Below, in pieces: positions 29,997 through 40,978 of a stretch of DNA of 64,000 bases. The notes beneath the pieces were generated by a model. That model worked only from the letters and a program-made list of their open reading frames with translations, made no database searches and was not told the origin of the DNA. Source of the stretch: Symsagittifera roscoffensis (Eukaryota > Xenacoelomorpha > Acoela > Convolutidae); contig NC_087063.1 of the NCBI RefSeq assembly GCF_963678635.1, positions 12,870,368 to 12,934,367 on the forward strand, in the 5' to 3' direction. Within the stretch, counting starts at the first letter, position 1. Each line of letters begins with the position of its first letter. Position numbers and translations under genes: made by a program.

Positions 29997-32540
29997 GAAC
30001 CACTGTACCTTGTACCACCACTTGCGCTCTAGTAAAAATTTTCTCAAAAAACCCAACCTTACTGGCCAAAAGTTAAAATCACCAACCCCCTTGTATTTAT
30101 TTCTTTGAATATTTTGATGCAAGCTGAAACCCAGCTTGTTCTAGGTGTCTTGTGATCACCTGTGTGTCCAAAACCGATTAAAACTTTCTTCACCAAAAGC
30201 GTCAAAAATTTAACAGAGGAAAAAAATATCGATAAAAGCAAAAAAAAATTTGTACCCACCTAAAATTCAAAGGTGACTTGTGTCAACCCTTTATCTGAAC
30301 AACAACAGAAAAAATGTCTGGTACCTGATTGCCACGCGTTCTCCTCCCCCCTGCTAGCGATCTTATGGGGTATCACAAAAACTGTCTATGTCCGTTCCCC
30401 CCTCCCGATCCGACCAGGGTACCTAACTTAATTCGATGTGAAATTTGGATATCCGCTTCTTATAACCGACGCGTGTGAGAATCTAATGTAACTAAATCGA
30501 CGATGCCGATCAATTAGTTACTCTAATGTGTCCCCCCTTTTTACACTTTACAACCATCAACCTCTAACCTAACCAGCCCCCCTTCTAACCTCCCCCCTCT
30601 TTAGCCCCCCTCTTAAGCCGAAAATTCCCTTAAGCGCCGGGTGCTAAACATCTCGAGACAAAACCGTAGACCTGTTTCCAGGCCTGCTTGAGTAAAAACT
30701 TCCTCAAAACAATGGGGTTCCGCTTATCCAATTTTACACTTATTTCCTATAATGTAATGTGGATTTTAACGATACCCGTTTGTCCAACTTGAGAACACCC
30801 CGTCCTCTCTTGTTGCTCTGATTCCGTGCTGGTTGTTTCCTTGACTTGTCTTGCCCCTAATCACTAGCACCACTTTCCCACTTGGCTGGTCGCCTGTTCC
30901 AGTCAACTCTCCTAATGGTCCAATTAAGTCCCTGTGAACCACTTTCCCACTTGGCTGGTCACCTGTTCCAGTCAAGTCTCCTAATGGTCCAGCTAAGTCC
31001 CTGTGAACCACTTTCCCTTTCGTCTGGTCACCTGTTCCAGTCACGTCTCCTAATGGTCCAGCTAAGTTGCAAGCTATCTGAAAATCCGTTACAACGCCCC
31101 ACACTCGGGCACCTTTTCGGATTGCTGAAATGATCGAAACGATCGGTCTTATAAAAAAACAGTATGATTATACTATTTAATTGATATAAAGGTTTGATCC
31201 AACTAATTTGGTGTCAAAGTCACTGTCATTTTTTTGTTTTATAGTTTTTGTTCCTTTTTCTGTTCTTTTTCGGTTTTTGTTTCGCTTTTTGTCTTTTGTT
31301 AGTTTTTTCGTCCCCCCTAGTTACCCCCCTTTACTCGGTTAGCTAAGCCTCGTTCGGAGAGCGTACCAGGAAGTTTTCTGGAGTTTTCTTAAAAAGCTAT
31401 CACGGTACAACCGGAAGGCTTACACGTTCCCGCTGAAACGTACCACCGGTACTCTAGAATGGGCATGTAGCCCGGAGCTGCGTCAAGCGGATTCGACTCC
31501 GTAGTCATGATGTCGTAAAAACACCCAGGAGCGCTATAAAAACACTATGTAATAGTCGCCTACTTCGGTCACATATGAGGCTTAAGATGAATAGGCCCTA
31601 TAACCATTGACCATTGACTCAAGAGCCAGGGACACTATCTCTCGTGTTTTTCTACCTCTGTAACAGTCGCCTACTTCGGTCACATATGAGGCTTAAGAAA
31701 AATAGGCCCTATAACCATTGGCTCAGGAGTCAGGGACACTATCTCTTGTGTTTTTCTACCTCAAAACGGTCGGAGCCAATTCCATTTACTTGCGACATGA
31801 GACTAAAACCCGTTACAGCTTAAAGGCCACTACCAAAATACCCCCCACTCCAGAAAATAAGAACGTCCCCATACTTAGGTCTCAAAATACCCAAAATTTA
31901 CAAAGGCCGTTAAAAACAGGGTCGGAACAATCCGTTAAGTTACTTTTTATTGGACAGTGGAACTTTGATGCATTTCAGATAGATCAACCTAAAACTCGCC
32001 TTATCTCAACATAATTGTCACAAAATACACTCGGGAAAATTAAATTAGGTACTCACATAGCAGCACACTTGAGAATCAGAGTATTTAAGCTAATTAGTAA
32101 CTCTAGAATAAATATGATTGAATATAACTCGAGAAGTTTGCTTTCATCGAATTCCAATCAAAGGAAATGAGTTTTAACTTGAGAATATAGTGTTGGGGTA
32201 TGAACAATTGGGAGACTTCAGTTGTCTACCTTTCCTCTGAAGGTTCACTCTAGTTCAGCTGAATTTCGATGTTCTTTCGTAATCACTCTGTCTCCTATAT
32301 CAAGATAGGACAGCTCTACTCTCGTGTTTTTTACTAGAATCTCGTAAATTTCGAATAGCAATTTCCCGCTGTTTTTTCTGCCACTTTCCCGCAATTGCAA
32401 TTCGGTCATTCTGATTTTATTTCTGGTGTTTTCAGTTGTCGCTTGAGTTGTCGGCAATTGCAATTCGGTCATTCTGATTTTATTTCTGGTGTTTTCAGTT
32501 GTCGCGAGAAAGTTGAGCATGACAGCATTCCAGTCAAAGA
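29997..32540 (-). repeat. Leader plus LTR-like block between copies 2 and 3
   Basis: Near-identical to 40,979-43,490 over its length, including the 69-bp triplet and a 104-bp tandem duplication (tgactcaagagcc at about 31,614 and its repeat 104 bases later). It runs up to the tcgcgagaaagttgagcatgac word and then joins copy 3's macro ORF near 32,560. One block serves both neighbours, as expected for tandem elements sharing an LTR. Confidence 0.65.
30871..31066. repeat. Three 69-bp tandem repeats in LTR block, copies 2/3
   Basis: Same three-unit array as 21,708-21,903, with the third unit altered (tttccctttcgtc), a change shared with 41,854-42,049 and supporting the recent duplication of the 2-3 segment. 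Confidence 0.85.
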
Positions 32541-32953
32541 AAAATCTGATGTTTTCAGATGTCCTGTCTGGTCAAAATGAAGTCGCTATCCGTTATCAGG
32601 ATGTTCTCCGAGTATTCATAAGGGATTTCAAATTTCGCTTTGAAATTTCGTCCTATGGTAGGTTCGGCTTCTTCCTCGCCCAGTTCTAGCCCGTTGGTCT
32701 CTCTTACTTCCCTGAGTTTCTTTATCATCAAATTTTCGGTGTGGGTAAGTCCTACCCCCACTCCCCGGACAAAAATATTTATCGACGTCCCCGTCGATGA
32801 TGCTGGGTCTAAATTATCTGGGGGTATTTCGAGCGGCCTGTCAGTTGCTGTCCAACCGAAGAGGGGATCTTCCGTTTTCACGTGTTGTTCTGCTGACACG
32901 TCGACCTGCTGGATGCTTAGCTCTTCATCTTCTTCGCTCTTGACCTCACGCAT
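32541..32953 (-). pseudogene. Macro-domain ORF, C-terminally truncated, copy 3
   Basis: 132-codon frame (32,555-32,953) matching the first half of 12,542-13,327: EELSIQQVDVSAEQHVKTED, INIFVRGVGVGLTHTENLM and ENILITDSDFI. It then breaks at about 32,565 into LTR sequence. The ADP-ribose-binding part is gone. The short words gtcctgtctg and aaaatgaagtcgct at the joint suggest microhomology with the deleted region. Confidence 0.7.
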
Positions 32954-33541
32954 TCACTCTAGTATTCTCAGGTTCGTGTTCTCCCTCCTCTCTATCTCGC
33001 TCTGCTCCAGATTTGTTTCTTGTTATGGTGTGGAGTAGTCCTCATTTGGGTAGTGTTCACTGTCGTTGATGATTTGCCATTCATCGTCTGCCACCAATTC
33101 GCCCACACTCAGTAACTCGTTGCCCAATTCATCAGGCCTTATCTTGTCAATTAAGAAGTCATCCCCGTACCTGTTGTACCTCATGCCTGTTCGCTTACGA
33201 TTACCGCTCCTGGTTCCTGCTGTTATCGACAAGTCTGGTTCCGTCCACTTTGGCACCTCGTCCTGCTCCGGTTCGTTCCAGTTTTTTTCCACAAAGGATT
33301 CTGCCTCTGAATCCGCTTTTATTTTTTCATTATCATCCAAACTCAAGTCCTCGTTGCCATCATTTTTCTCTCTGGTGCCCTTTTCGTTCACCTCGCAAGC
33401 TAGTTCCACCAATAGGTACTCGAGTCCCTCCATGTTCTGCGGTACGCACCAGTCTTCTGGGGATGGGACATGAACCCCGTACTCAAGCGGTAAAACCGTC
33501 CTTGCTGGTGCACTTCCGTTATCATGAACGGTCCTCTCCAT
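32954..33541 (-). pseudogene. Acidic linker, copy 3
   Basis: Frame 33,023-33,541 almost identical to 13,397-13,915, with the shared TAA at 33,023-33,025 and the shared TGA at 32,954-32,956. It contains YNRYGDDFLIDKI and ELVADDEWQII. Confidence 0.65.
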
Positions 33542-33981
33542 TTCTTGAGTAGTTTCTTTGTACCTTTGCTAGGTATGACATTCTGGAAGACCCACACGTA
33601 CTGGCCCACTGCATATGATTTCGCTTGCAGTATCTTTTCATCGTATTTCTTGCGCTGTTTCATTTGTGCTTGTGCAGTATTCCTCCTGCAGAGCTCGTTT
33701 AATTCCTGCTGTCTCCTGATCGCTTCTTTCACATAAGCTTGAGGCGACGTCTTTGTCCCTTCGTACTCCGGGTAAAAGAATGTTATGGGCATCGCTCTTT
33801 TCTTGCCCGTCAACATCATGAAGGGACTGATTCCTGTTGTTGAGTGTTGCGTACTGTTGTACGCCCCTACCACCTGCGGCAGATATTTATCCCAATCTGT
33901 CATGTACCTTGAGCAGTATACCCTCAGCATGTTCACCAACGTTCTATTCTGCCTCTCTACCAACCCGTTGGTCTGGGGATG
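33400..33981 (-). pseudogene. Integrase C-terminal part, copy 3
   Basis: 187-codon frame (NGLVERQNRT, STTGISPFMML, KKWRGPFMITEV). It is frame-shifted at its end by the 28-bp deletion near 33,474 that copies 1 and 2 share, and cut from the core by the TAG at 33,982-33,984. Confidence 0.75.
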
Positions 33982-35016
33982 CTAGGTCGTTGAGTGCGCT
34001 TGAGCTATGTGAGACCTCTTCATCAATTCTTTCGTCAAGTCCCCCACGAAGGCTTTGCCGTTGTCCGACTGAAATGTCATGGGACAGCCATACCGTGATA
34101 TCCAATGTGTTATCAGGTGGTCAAAAGTTTCCTCTGCCGAGGCTGTCTGACACGGCACCGCTTCCGCCAGCTTTGTGAAGTGATCTATTATAACCAGTAT
34201 CTGGTTATATCCCGACTCTGTCATGCAGATTTTTTGATGGTCTATCTGCACCACCTCGTTAAATTCCGAGCTTTCAACGGACTTGAGTGGGAACTTAATT
34301 TTCCTTGGATCTTCTACTTGCAGGCATGCCAGGCATGCATTCACCCATCTCTCGCAAGCTTTCCTTAATCCTGGCCAATCAAACCTGCGAAGTATTCTCT
34401 GTTGCACTTTGTCTATCCCCTGGTGCCCCATCTGATCGTGCGATCTGAATAACACTTCCGTCTGATACAATTGTGGTAATATGATGAGGTTGTGCTTGTG
34501 TAATATCTTCTCCTCATCTTTTCTCTTGCACGCTACCACCCCATCAGCTGTGTGATAGAGTAAATCTTTTCTTTCTTTGTAGAACTGGCTCAAGATCTTA
34601 TAGCTGTCTTCCTCCAGGTCCCCTTTCTCTTTGGACCCAGTCCGGATCTATTTGGAGAGGTTACTTGTCATCTTGTCATTCTTTTGGGCCCTTATCAGGT
34701 CCGACAGCCTATATCTCGCTTTGACATGTTCCTTCAGTGCCATTATCTGACCATTCATTTCCCCAGGGTTGTGGATGTCATCTTTCAGCTTTACGCACAC
34801 TATCCTTTTCATGATCTTTCTATCGTCCTCTAGCACCAGATTTGTTCTGACATTCGAGTTGCAAGATAGTTCCCTGAACGGTTTCCTCGATACTGCAATT
34901 TTCTCAAGTTTTTCACCTCCTCGCACTTCTTGCTGATCCAAGTTGTATGTTCCTGATGAGGGACCCGTCTGCAGCTCCCTGTCGCGGTGTCTCATCTCCT
35001 CTTCCGCCAGTATCAT
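33982..35016 (-). pseudogene. Integrase zinc domain and core, copy 3
   Basis: Frames 34,648-35,016 and 33,982-34,593, divided by a TAG at 34,648-34,650 that copy 4 also carries (57,333-57,335) but copies 1 and 2 do not. The HHCC site (SHDQMGHQGI, VNACLAC) and the first two Asp motifs (QIDHQ, FQSDNGK) are present. Confidence 0.75.
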
Positions 35017-36381
35017 GCACAGACTATCTTGGTCGTCGCTGCTGCCTTCCGAATCCTCATCTCATTCTTCACACTCCCCGGACCATTTTTCTTCTCCAGC
35101 ATCTTTTTCCTCTGTGGGCCACTCCCCGGACTCTTGACCTGTTCCAAGGTGGTCAGCTTCCTCCTGAAACGCCACTTTCTTTTTCCTAACCCGAGTCCGC
35201 TCAAGTATGTCATCAGGGATTTTGTCAACCAGTGACTGCACGATTTCTTTCCCATCAGGATTACTCTCTTCTAAGGAGTTTTCGCCGCCGACTGTCTCAC
35301 TCCTTCGCAGTATCGTGACTTCCGGTTCATCCTTACCCTTTCCTTCGATCACGGGTTTATCATCTGCCAGTTTCTCGAGTAATCTCATCAAGTCCTCATC
35401 TATCTGTGCTTGTCCCGTTTCTACCTGGTTGAGATAATAGCTTTTTGCCTTGAGCGTCTCCCTCACAATTTTTGATCTGAGCATTATCCCTATCGGCATC
35501 CCTTGGGTCTTCTTCAAGATTGTTTTCTCTGGAGGGTCTTTTGGTAATTCGGGGTGATCTTCTATCGGTTTGCCTGACTTGTCGACCAATCTCGTGAGTG
35601 GAAGACTATCATACGTTTCCTTATCTATGAAGGAGAAGCCCTCTTTTATTTCTGGCCTGTTCGCCTCCCTCTGTTCTTGTCTCTCGTAGAACTCCGTCTT
35701 CTTACTCAAGCTATCGGCATTTTGATGTTCGTCTCTTGTTCTTTGCTCAATTATCATGTTGTATCCGTCCAGTCGATCTATCCACCTCCCAATGTAACTC
35801 TGGTCCATTGAGTACGTCTTCAGCTAGCTGAGTGCCCTGTTGTCGACTCGCAGCGTGAATGTGACGGAGTTCAGATACCGAAAGTCACAACAAAACCTCA
35901 ATTGGTCGCCTTTCTTTTTGGCCATCACTACTTCACACGCCCACGGTGATTTGGATGGTTCTATCATATCATACTCTAGTAGTGTCTCTATCTCTTTCCT
36001 ACACGCATCCGATTTGTGTGGGGTCATGCACCTCGCCCCCTCCCTGTGCGATACCGCGGACTCCTCAAGCTCTATTTCATGTTCAACAAAATAACAACAT
36101 CCAATGTCTGCCTTATGTCTCGAAAAAAATTCTTCGTTCCGCTCTAGTACGTCCTTGATGGCCTCGAGTTGTTCATCCGTTACCCTACCCCTTAAATGCT
36201 CTATTTCAGGTAAAACTGGTTTATCCATTTCCATTTCCTCTAGTGTTGGTCTTTCTGGGAAATTTGAACAACTCGATAGTCCATTATCTGTCTCTGACTT
36301 GAGTGACTTTACAAGACCTGATGAACTTTTTATTTTATTCAATCGTCTCAAGATACAAATCTTGCCCTGTGATTGGGACAT
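35013..36381 (-). pseudogene. RT/RNase H remnant and linker, copy 3
   Basis: Frames 35,824-36,381 (VTDEQLEAIKDVLERNEEFF, VVMAKKKGDQLRFCCDFRY, deletion joint at about 35,857, LRVDNRALS) and 35,062-35,808. They are divided by a private TAG at about 35,823 replacing Trp in ALSWLKTY. No palm motif. The acidic linker to integrase follows. Confidence 0.75.
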
Positions 36382-36430
36382 TCAATTACTTCATTCTCCT
36401 TTACATTTTCAGTCATTTCATATCGATTTT

Positions 36431-37126
36431 TCACGGGTAAGGCGTATCCCAACTTTTCATTGGTATGTCAAGAGTATTCAACAAGACACTGATGCAGAGA
36501 CCGGTCTTGGTTATTGAGAAGGACCTTCCTAAAACAGCAGCATTTTGACTGTTTGGATTTGGAACTATGCATACTTGCTTACTATCACTTAATTCATTAT
36601 AATTTTTCATCCGTAAGCCTACAATTGCCGCTTCGTTCGCTTTCAGCCTTACGTTACTACTCAGGAACACCGGCACTTTATTCTCACATGCCATTATCAG
36701 ATTTACCGGTTTAATTACGTACTTCCTATCCGGGTTTCGAATCCTGAACATGGCATTGTTTAGATCAATCGTTACGTCGAAGTTCTTGATGAAGTCTCTG
36801 CCTAAAATGAACTGGTCAGACTCGTCTGGGTTCTCCACCACAAGAAAATTCATCCACAGGTTGCGTTCCCCTAGATTTAGGGCTATTATTGGTGTTCTGC
36901 CTAGTACCCGCAGCGCCCCTTTGTTCGCAGCTGATAGCCGTATTCTTGAGTCTATTAAGTCATCTTTGTCGAAACCCATTCGTTCCCAAGTTTCGATTGG
37001 TATAACACTCAAGACCGCACCCGTATCAAGTAACCCACGTAACTGAGTCTTTTTGCCACTTATGTCAAGCAAATGTGCTGATACGTCCGCTTCCGTCCCA
37101 ATGTGCATTGCATCTTCTTCCAGCAT
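36431..37126 (-). CDS. Retropepsin, copy 3
   Basis: 231-codon frame with GLLDTGAVLSVIPIETWE, ALRVLGRTPI and FILGRDFIKNFDV. Catalytic motif intact; overlaps the upstream frame by 67 bases as in copies 1 and 2. Confidence 0.85.
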   Translation of the reverse strand: MLEEDAMHIGTEADVSAHLLDISGKKTQLRGLLDTGAVLSVIPIETWERMGFDKDDLIDSRIRLSAANKGALRVLGRTPIIALNLGERNLWMNFLVVENPDESDQFILGRDFIKNFDVTIDLNNAMFRIRNPDRKYVIKPVNLIMACENKVPVFLSSNVRLKANEAAIVGLRMKNYNELSDSKQVCIVPNPNSQNAAVLGRSFSITKTGLCISVLLNTLDIPMKSWDTPYP

Positions 37127-37668
37127 GGCGCAGTGTCCAATCTCACTTTAAGTTCTTCTTTGCCCACGTAGATCTGCCCCACTAGATCTTCATCACATCT
37201 TATCATTGTTTTCGTATAGATGTTTATCCCATCTATATTTAGCATCACCTCATGCGGACCATAAGCTTCTGTATATCTGTTCTCAATACGGACTGATTTG
37301 CTGCCACCTCTTGTGATTAGCGCCCTCGAGGATTTAGACGTCGTCAAGTAATCTGCGTATACGTCAATGTGCATTATTGTCTGGTCGCTTGATTCGTTCA
37401 AGTTCCTCGTTACTTCATGGCCGCCCACAGTGATTATTGACATTATCCTTGCCCCAATCTTTGTTATGCCGAATGGCTTTCCCGTCACCATTTTCAGAGT
37501 GTTGCAATTTCCACTCTTTGTCGACCCTGCTACGGCTTCTGGCACCGGCACCGACCAACCTAACGTCTCGTTTATCTTCTGCTTTTTGATCTCCTGCTTC
37601 AATCGTTGCTCTATTTCCTTCGTCGCTAGGTCCTGTTTCACTTTGTTGATAGCCTCTGCCGACGCCTT
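37060..37668 (-). CDS. Pre-protease region, copy 3
   Basis: 193-codon frame (LKMVTGKPFGITKIGARIM, VYADYLTTSKSSRALITRGG), homologous to 17,097 and 26,353. Gag-pol spacer of unknown function. Confidence 0.6.
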   Translation of the reverse strand, partial: KASAEAINKVKQDLATKEIEQRLKQEIKKQKINETLGWSVPVPEAVAGSTKSGNCNTLKMVTGKPFGITKIGARIMSIITVGGHEVTRNLNESSDQTIMHIDVYADYLTTSKSSRALITRGGSKSVRIENRYTEAYGPHEVMLNIDGINIYTKTMIRCDEDLVGQIYVGKEELKVRLDTAPCWKKMQCTLGRKRTYQHICLT

Positions 37669-38973
37669 CTAATAATTTATCTCCAGGGCATTCCTGGCCG
37701 TTGCCTCTATTGCACTGTTGACTTGCGTTACAGCTTTCACCGTCTTCGTTGGCAGTTCCGCACTCGGTGCTTCCGAATTTTTTGTTTCAAACTCAGTTTG
37801 TCTGTTTCTCTGGTTCTGCACCGCCGCTAACGCCAACTTATGCTTGGGGTGACTCTGGTCCTTCCCAAAACAAAGGACAGTCCATCCTGAAGTGCCTCTC
37901 TTGATTGCAGAAGAAACATCTCGCACCTATCTTGATGATCAAGCCACTATAGAATTCGTGTTCTTCTATCTGGCTCATGTCTTCCTCATCGGGTGCATAT
38001 CCCAGACTCTTCATGCCCTGATTGTATGTTGTGCAATCCGCCACGTGATGATCAGCTAACCCGCAGTTTGCGCATGATCTACGTTTGTCCATGTCATCTC
38101 TAGGCTTATACCATGACGACCTTTGTGGTTGACTCCCCCCTTGCATTTTCCTGTTATCCGAATATGAGTATTTCTTGGGTTTCATTAGCATGTACTCTCT
38201 TGACTTCTGTCTCATCTCTTCTGGAGTCGGTGCGCTGTCTTTCGACAGTGTATAGTACGTTGCTAACATTGTTCTCAAGTCGTCACTTTTCACCCCATTG
38301 ATGAACTTCGAGGCGATGCTAAAATTCCTTCTGTTTGTTGACTCTTCAGGATCACTCCTTCGTCTCAGGCGCTCGAGATCATCTAGGAACCGATCAATTG
38401 ATTCATCGTCCCTTTGCCTTTTTTTTTAAAAAATCTCATCATCGCTTGGTGACCCTTCATGCCTGACCCGAATCAATTCAACAATATCTCGAAGATCTTG
38501 TCCGCTAAGTCGCGTTCCTCTTCTTTCTTTGCAACTACGCATTTCAACGCCGTGCCTTCTAAGTTGCTGAGTATCGCTGTGCAGGCTTGTCTCTCGTCGT
38601 TCAAGTTGTCCTGTTCCAAATGTAGTCCCATGACTTCTACGCATGTATCGATGCATCCGTCTGAGTCATCCCTAAATTCTTTTGGCTTCCTGAAGGTTTT
38701 CCTGGATTTGCCACCTCCTCTCTCACTCGATTCAGTGTTTCTCGTGGCGAACGCTTCCAATGTTCTATTCATCATTTCCCAGGTGCTGGCCCATGTCATG
38801 GCATCAGGTCCCGCATTATTGTAGGTCGTGGAATCACCTAGACCACTCGTCGTATTTGCGGTTCCACTTTTCATAATTGTCTTCCCCCCCCCCCGGTGCT
38901 GTGCGCGCTGCATCTCGTGGTAATGGTAACGGTGTTGACTGCCGTTTGTTCCGTTGTGATTCCACGAAATCAA
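37669..38973 (-). pseudogene. Gag capsid end and CCHC knuckles, copy 3
   Basis: Frames 38,473-38,973, 37,838-38,293 and 37,669-37,926. Both knuckles keep their Cys/His ligands (CANCGLADHHVADC, CFFCNQERHFRMDC). The shared T-run frameshift is near 38,420 and the C run (11) at 38,884. Confidence 0.75.
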
Positions 38974-38978
38974 CTCTG

Positions 38979-39971
38979 TTACCTTGCGTTCGAACTTTTT
39001 TCCGGCCTATCTTGTGATGTAGAGTTTCTCAAGATGGCATCTAGTTTTGCCTGTATGGCATATGAACTCTCAGCCTGGTCTCTTCTCCTTGTGTCCATTC
39101 TCGTTTCCAGACTCCCCAACTGGCTGTTCACAGCGTCATGCCGTTGCTTCATCTCTTGCATGTCTTTTTTGATGTTCTTATCTCGCTCTCCATCAGTGGC
39201 CTCTACCTTGTCTGACATCTGCTGAAGCTTTTCCTCTGTCGCCCTCGCCAGATTGAAATAGTTGTCCAGGTACTCGTGTTTGTTGTATCTTAATTTTTTC
39301 TTTATCACCTCTCTTTCCTCCTCGCTGTGCTTTAGTTTCTTGTCGATCTGATCTAGCTTCGCCATCAGATCGCCCAATTCAAGAGGAGTTGTTGTTTCAT
39401 TGTCAGCTTTTGCCATATTGTTGGCTGCTGCCCCGTGTTTAACCTGGTCGTCGTCTTGGTTGGCCTCTGTCGTTATCGTGGAAACTGTTCCAAATGTTTT
39501 GCCTTTCTCGGCTTTCGGTTCTCCCGTCACTATGTCTCTTGATTTCATCCCGACCATCATTGCTATCCTTTCTGTAAATGACGCTCTTTTTACTTGAGAC
39601 TCGGCCTTTACTGTTTCTGGTGTGTTGCCCGTTGTGTCCTCCACAGTGTCTATCGGCGAGAACTCCATCGACTTTTGATTTTGTTCCTCTGCATTCGGCA
39701 TCGGTGTCGACTCCGTCGTCTTTTTCTCCACCTCATCAACACTTTGGTCTGTTGTTTCTAGGTCAATCTCAATGGCGGGTTCTGTTTGTTTCCCTTCCGC
39801 GCCCTCTTTCGTCTTGTTCTCTTTTGAACTTCTTGTGCTGACCATGCTCACTGAAAAGTTCTTCCTTGTTATTCTTGGGCCAACCGTTGTCACTTTTCGT
39901 TGCGACGAGTTATATTTTGTCTTTGACTCCGTAGCTTTTTTTTCAGCTATCGGTACCCTGCTCCATCTCAT
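38979..39971 (-). CDS. Gag N-terminal region, copy 3
   Basis: 330-codon frame starting MRWSRVPIAEKKATESKTK, with the same Thr/Glu-rich part and coiled coil as 28,271-29,263. Very close to copy 2. Confidence 0.75.
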   Translation of the reverse strand: MRWSRVPIAEKKATESKTKYNSSQRKVTTVGPRITRKNFSVSMVSTRSSKENKTKEGAEGKQTEPAIEIDLETTDQSVDEVEKKTTESTPMPNAEEQNQKSMEFSPIDTVEDTTGNTPETVKAESQVKRASFTERIAMMVGMKSRDIVTGEPKAEKGKTFGTVSTITTEANQDDDQVKHGAAANNMAKADNETTTPLELGDLMAKLDQIDKKLKHSEEEREVIKKKLRYNKHEYLDNYFNLARATEEKLQQMSDKVEATDGERDKNIKKDMQEMKQRHDAVNSQLGSLETRMDTRRRDQAESSYAIQAKLDAILRNSTSQDRPEKSSNAR

Positions 39972-40218
39972 GATTTTTATTTACAATTATTTCTATTTAC
40001 AATATTACTATTTACAAAATCCTATTCTAGGAATAAAAATTTTTGATAATGAATATAATAATAATAAAAAAAAACGTTCCTATAAGATTTATTAAAATTT
40101 TACCAATTAGTGATCCCAACAGAATCTGATCTATCGCGATTTAACGTTCGGACTAGTCCTATTGCTTTTGATTTAGTTATCTCGACCTGTCTTAAGACCC
40201 TTTGGTACCGTCACACCA

Positions 40219-40978
40219 CTTTTTTATACCGTCCCAAGACCTCCCGGGACTGTCCCAACACTTCTATGTACTGTCCCAAGACTTCCCTGGTGCTGTCCCA
40301 AGACTTCCCTGGTGCTGTCCGAAGACTTCTAGGTACTGTCCCAAGACTTTCTGGTACTGTCCCAAGACTTTCTGGTACTTTCCCAAGACTTTCTGGTACT
40401 GTCCCAAGACTTTCTGGTACTGTCCCAAGACTTTCTGGTACTGTCCCAAGACTGCCTGTCCCAAGATTGCCTGTCCCAAGACTGCCTGTCCCAAGACTGC
40501 CTGTCCCAAGACTGCCTGTCCCAAGACTGCCTGTCCCAAGACTGCCTGTCCCAAGACTGCCTGTCCCAAGACTGCCTGTCCCAAGACCGCCTGTCCCAAG
40601 ATTGCCTGTCCCAAGACTGCCTGTCCCAAGACTGCCTGTCCCAAGACTGCCTGTCCCAAGACTGCCTGTCCCAAGACTGCCTGTCCCAAGACTGCCTGTC
40701 CCAAGACTGCCTGTCCCAAGACTGCCTGTCCCAAGACTGCTTGTCCCAAGACTGCCTTGAACCACTCTACCTTGTACCACCAAGACTTTCTGGTACTGTC
40801 CCAAGACTGCCTGTCCCAAGATTGCCTGTCCCAAGACTGCCTGTCCCAAGACTGCCTGTCCCAAGACTGCCTGTCCCAAGACTGCCTGTCCCAAGACTGC
40901 CTGTCCAAAGACTGCCTGTCCCAAGACTTCCTGTCCCAAGACTGCCTGTCCCAAGACTGCTTGTCCCAAGACTGCCTT
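40219..40978. repeat. CTGTCCCAAG minisatellite, copy 3 (two blocks)
   Basis: 21-base units, about 21 units of the 15-base repeat to 40,754, a short break (40,757-40,786, ccttgaaccactctacc and neighbours), then a second block with one 21-base unit and about 12 units of 15 bases. The second block repeats the 3' part of the array, so a whole array segment has been duplicated here only. Confidence 0.9.

Larger units (their letters stand above)
32541..40978 (-). mobile_element. Copy 3: Gypsy-type element, 3' end deleted
   Basis: Same order as copy 2 with an extra bit of macro ORF, but ORF3, ORF4 and the polypurine tract are missing through a junction near 32,560. Gag start to gag start between copies 2 and 3 is 10,708 bases, and both flanking LTR blocks are near-identical, pointing to a recent tandem duplication of a roughly 10.7-11-kb unit. 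Confidence 0.75.

Noticed and set aside
31430-31515. tRNA-like B-box word (ggattcgactccg) in the LTR blocks, also at about 42,470
   Set aside because: No fitting A-box, acceptor stem or cloverleaf could be drawn; I do not call a tRNA or SINE.
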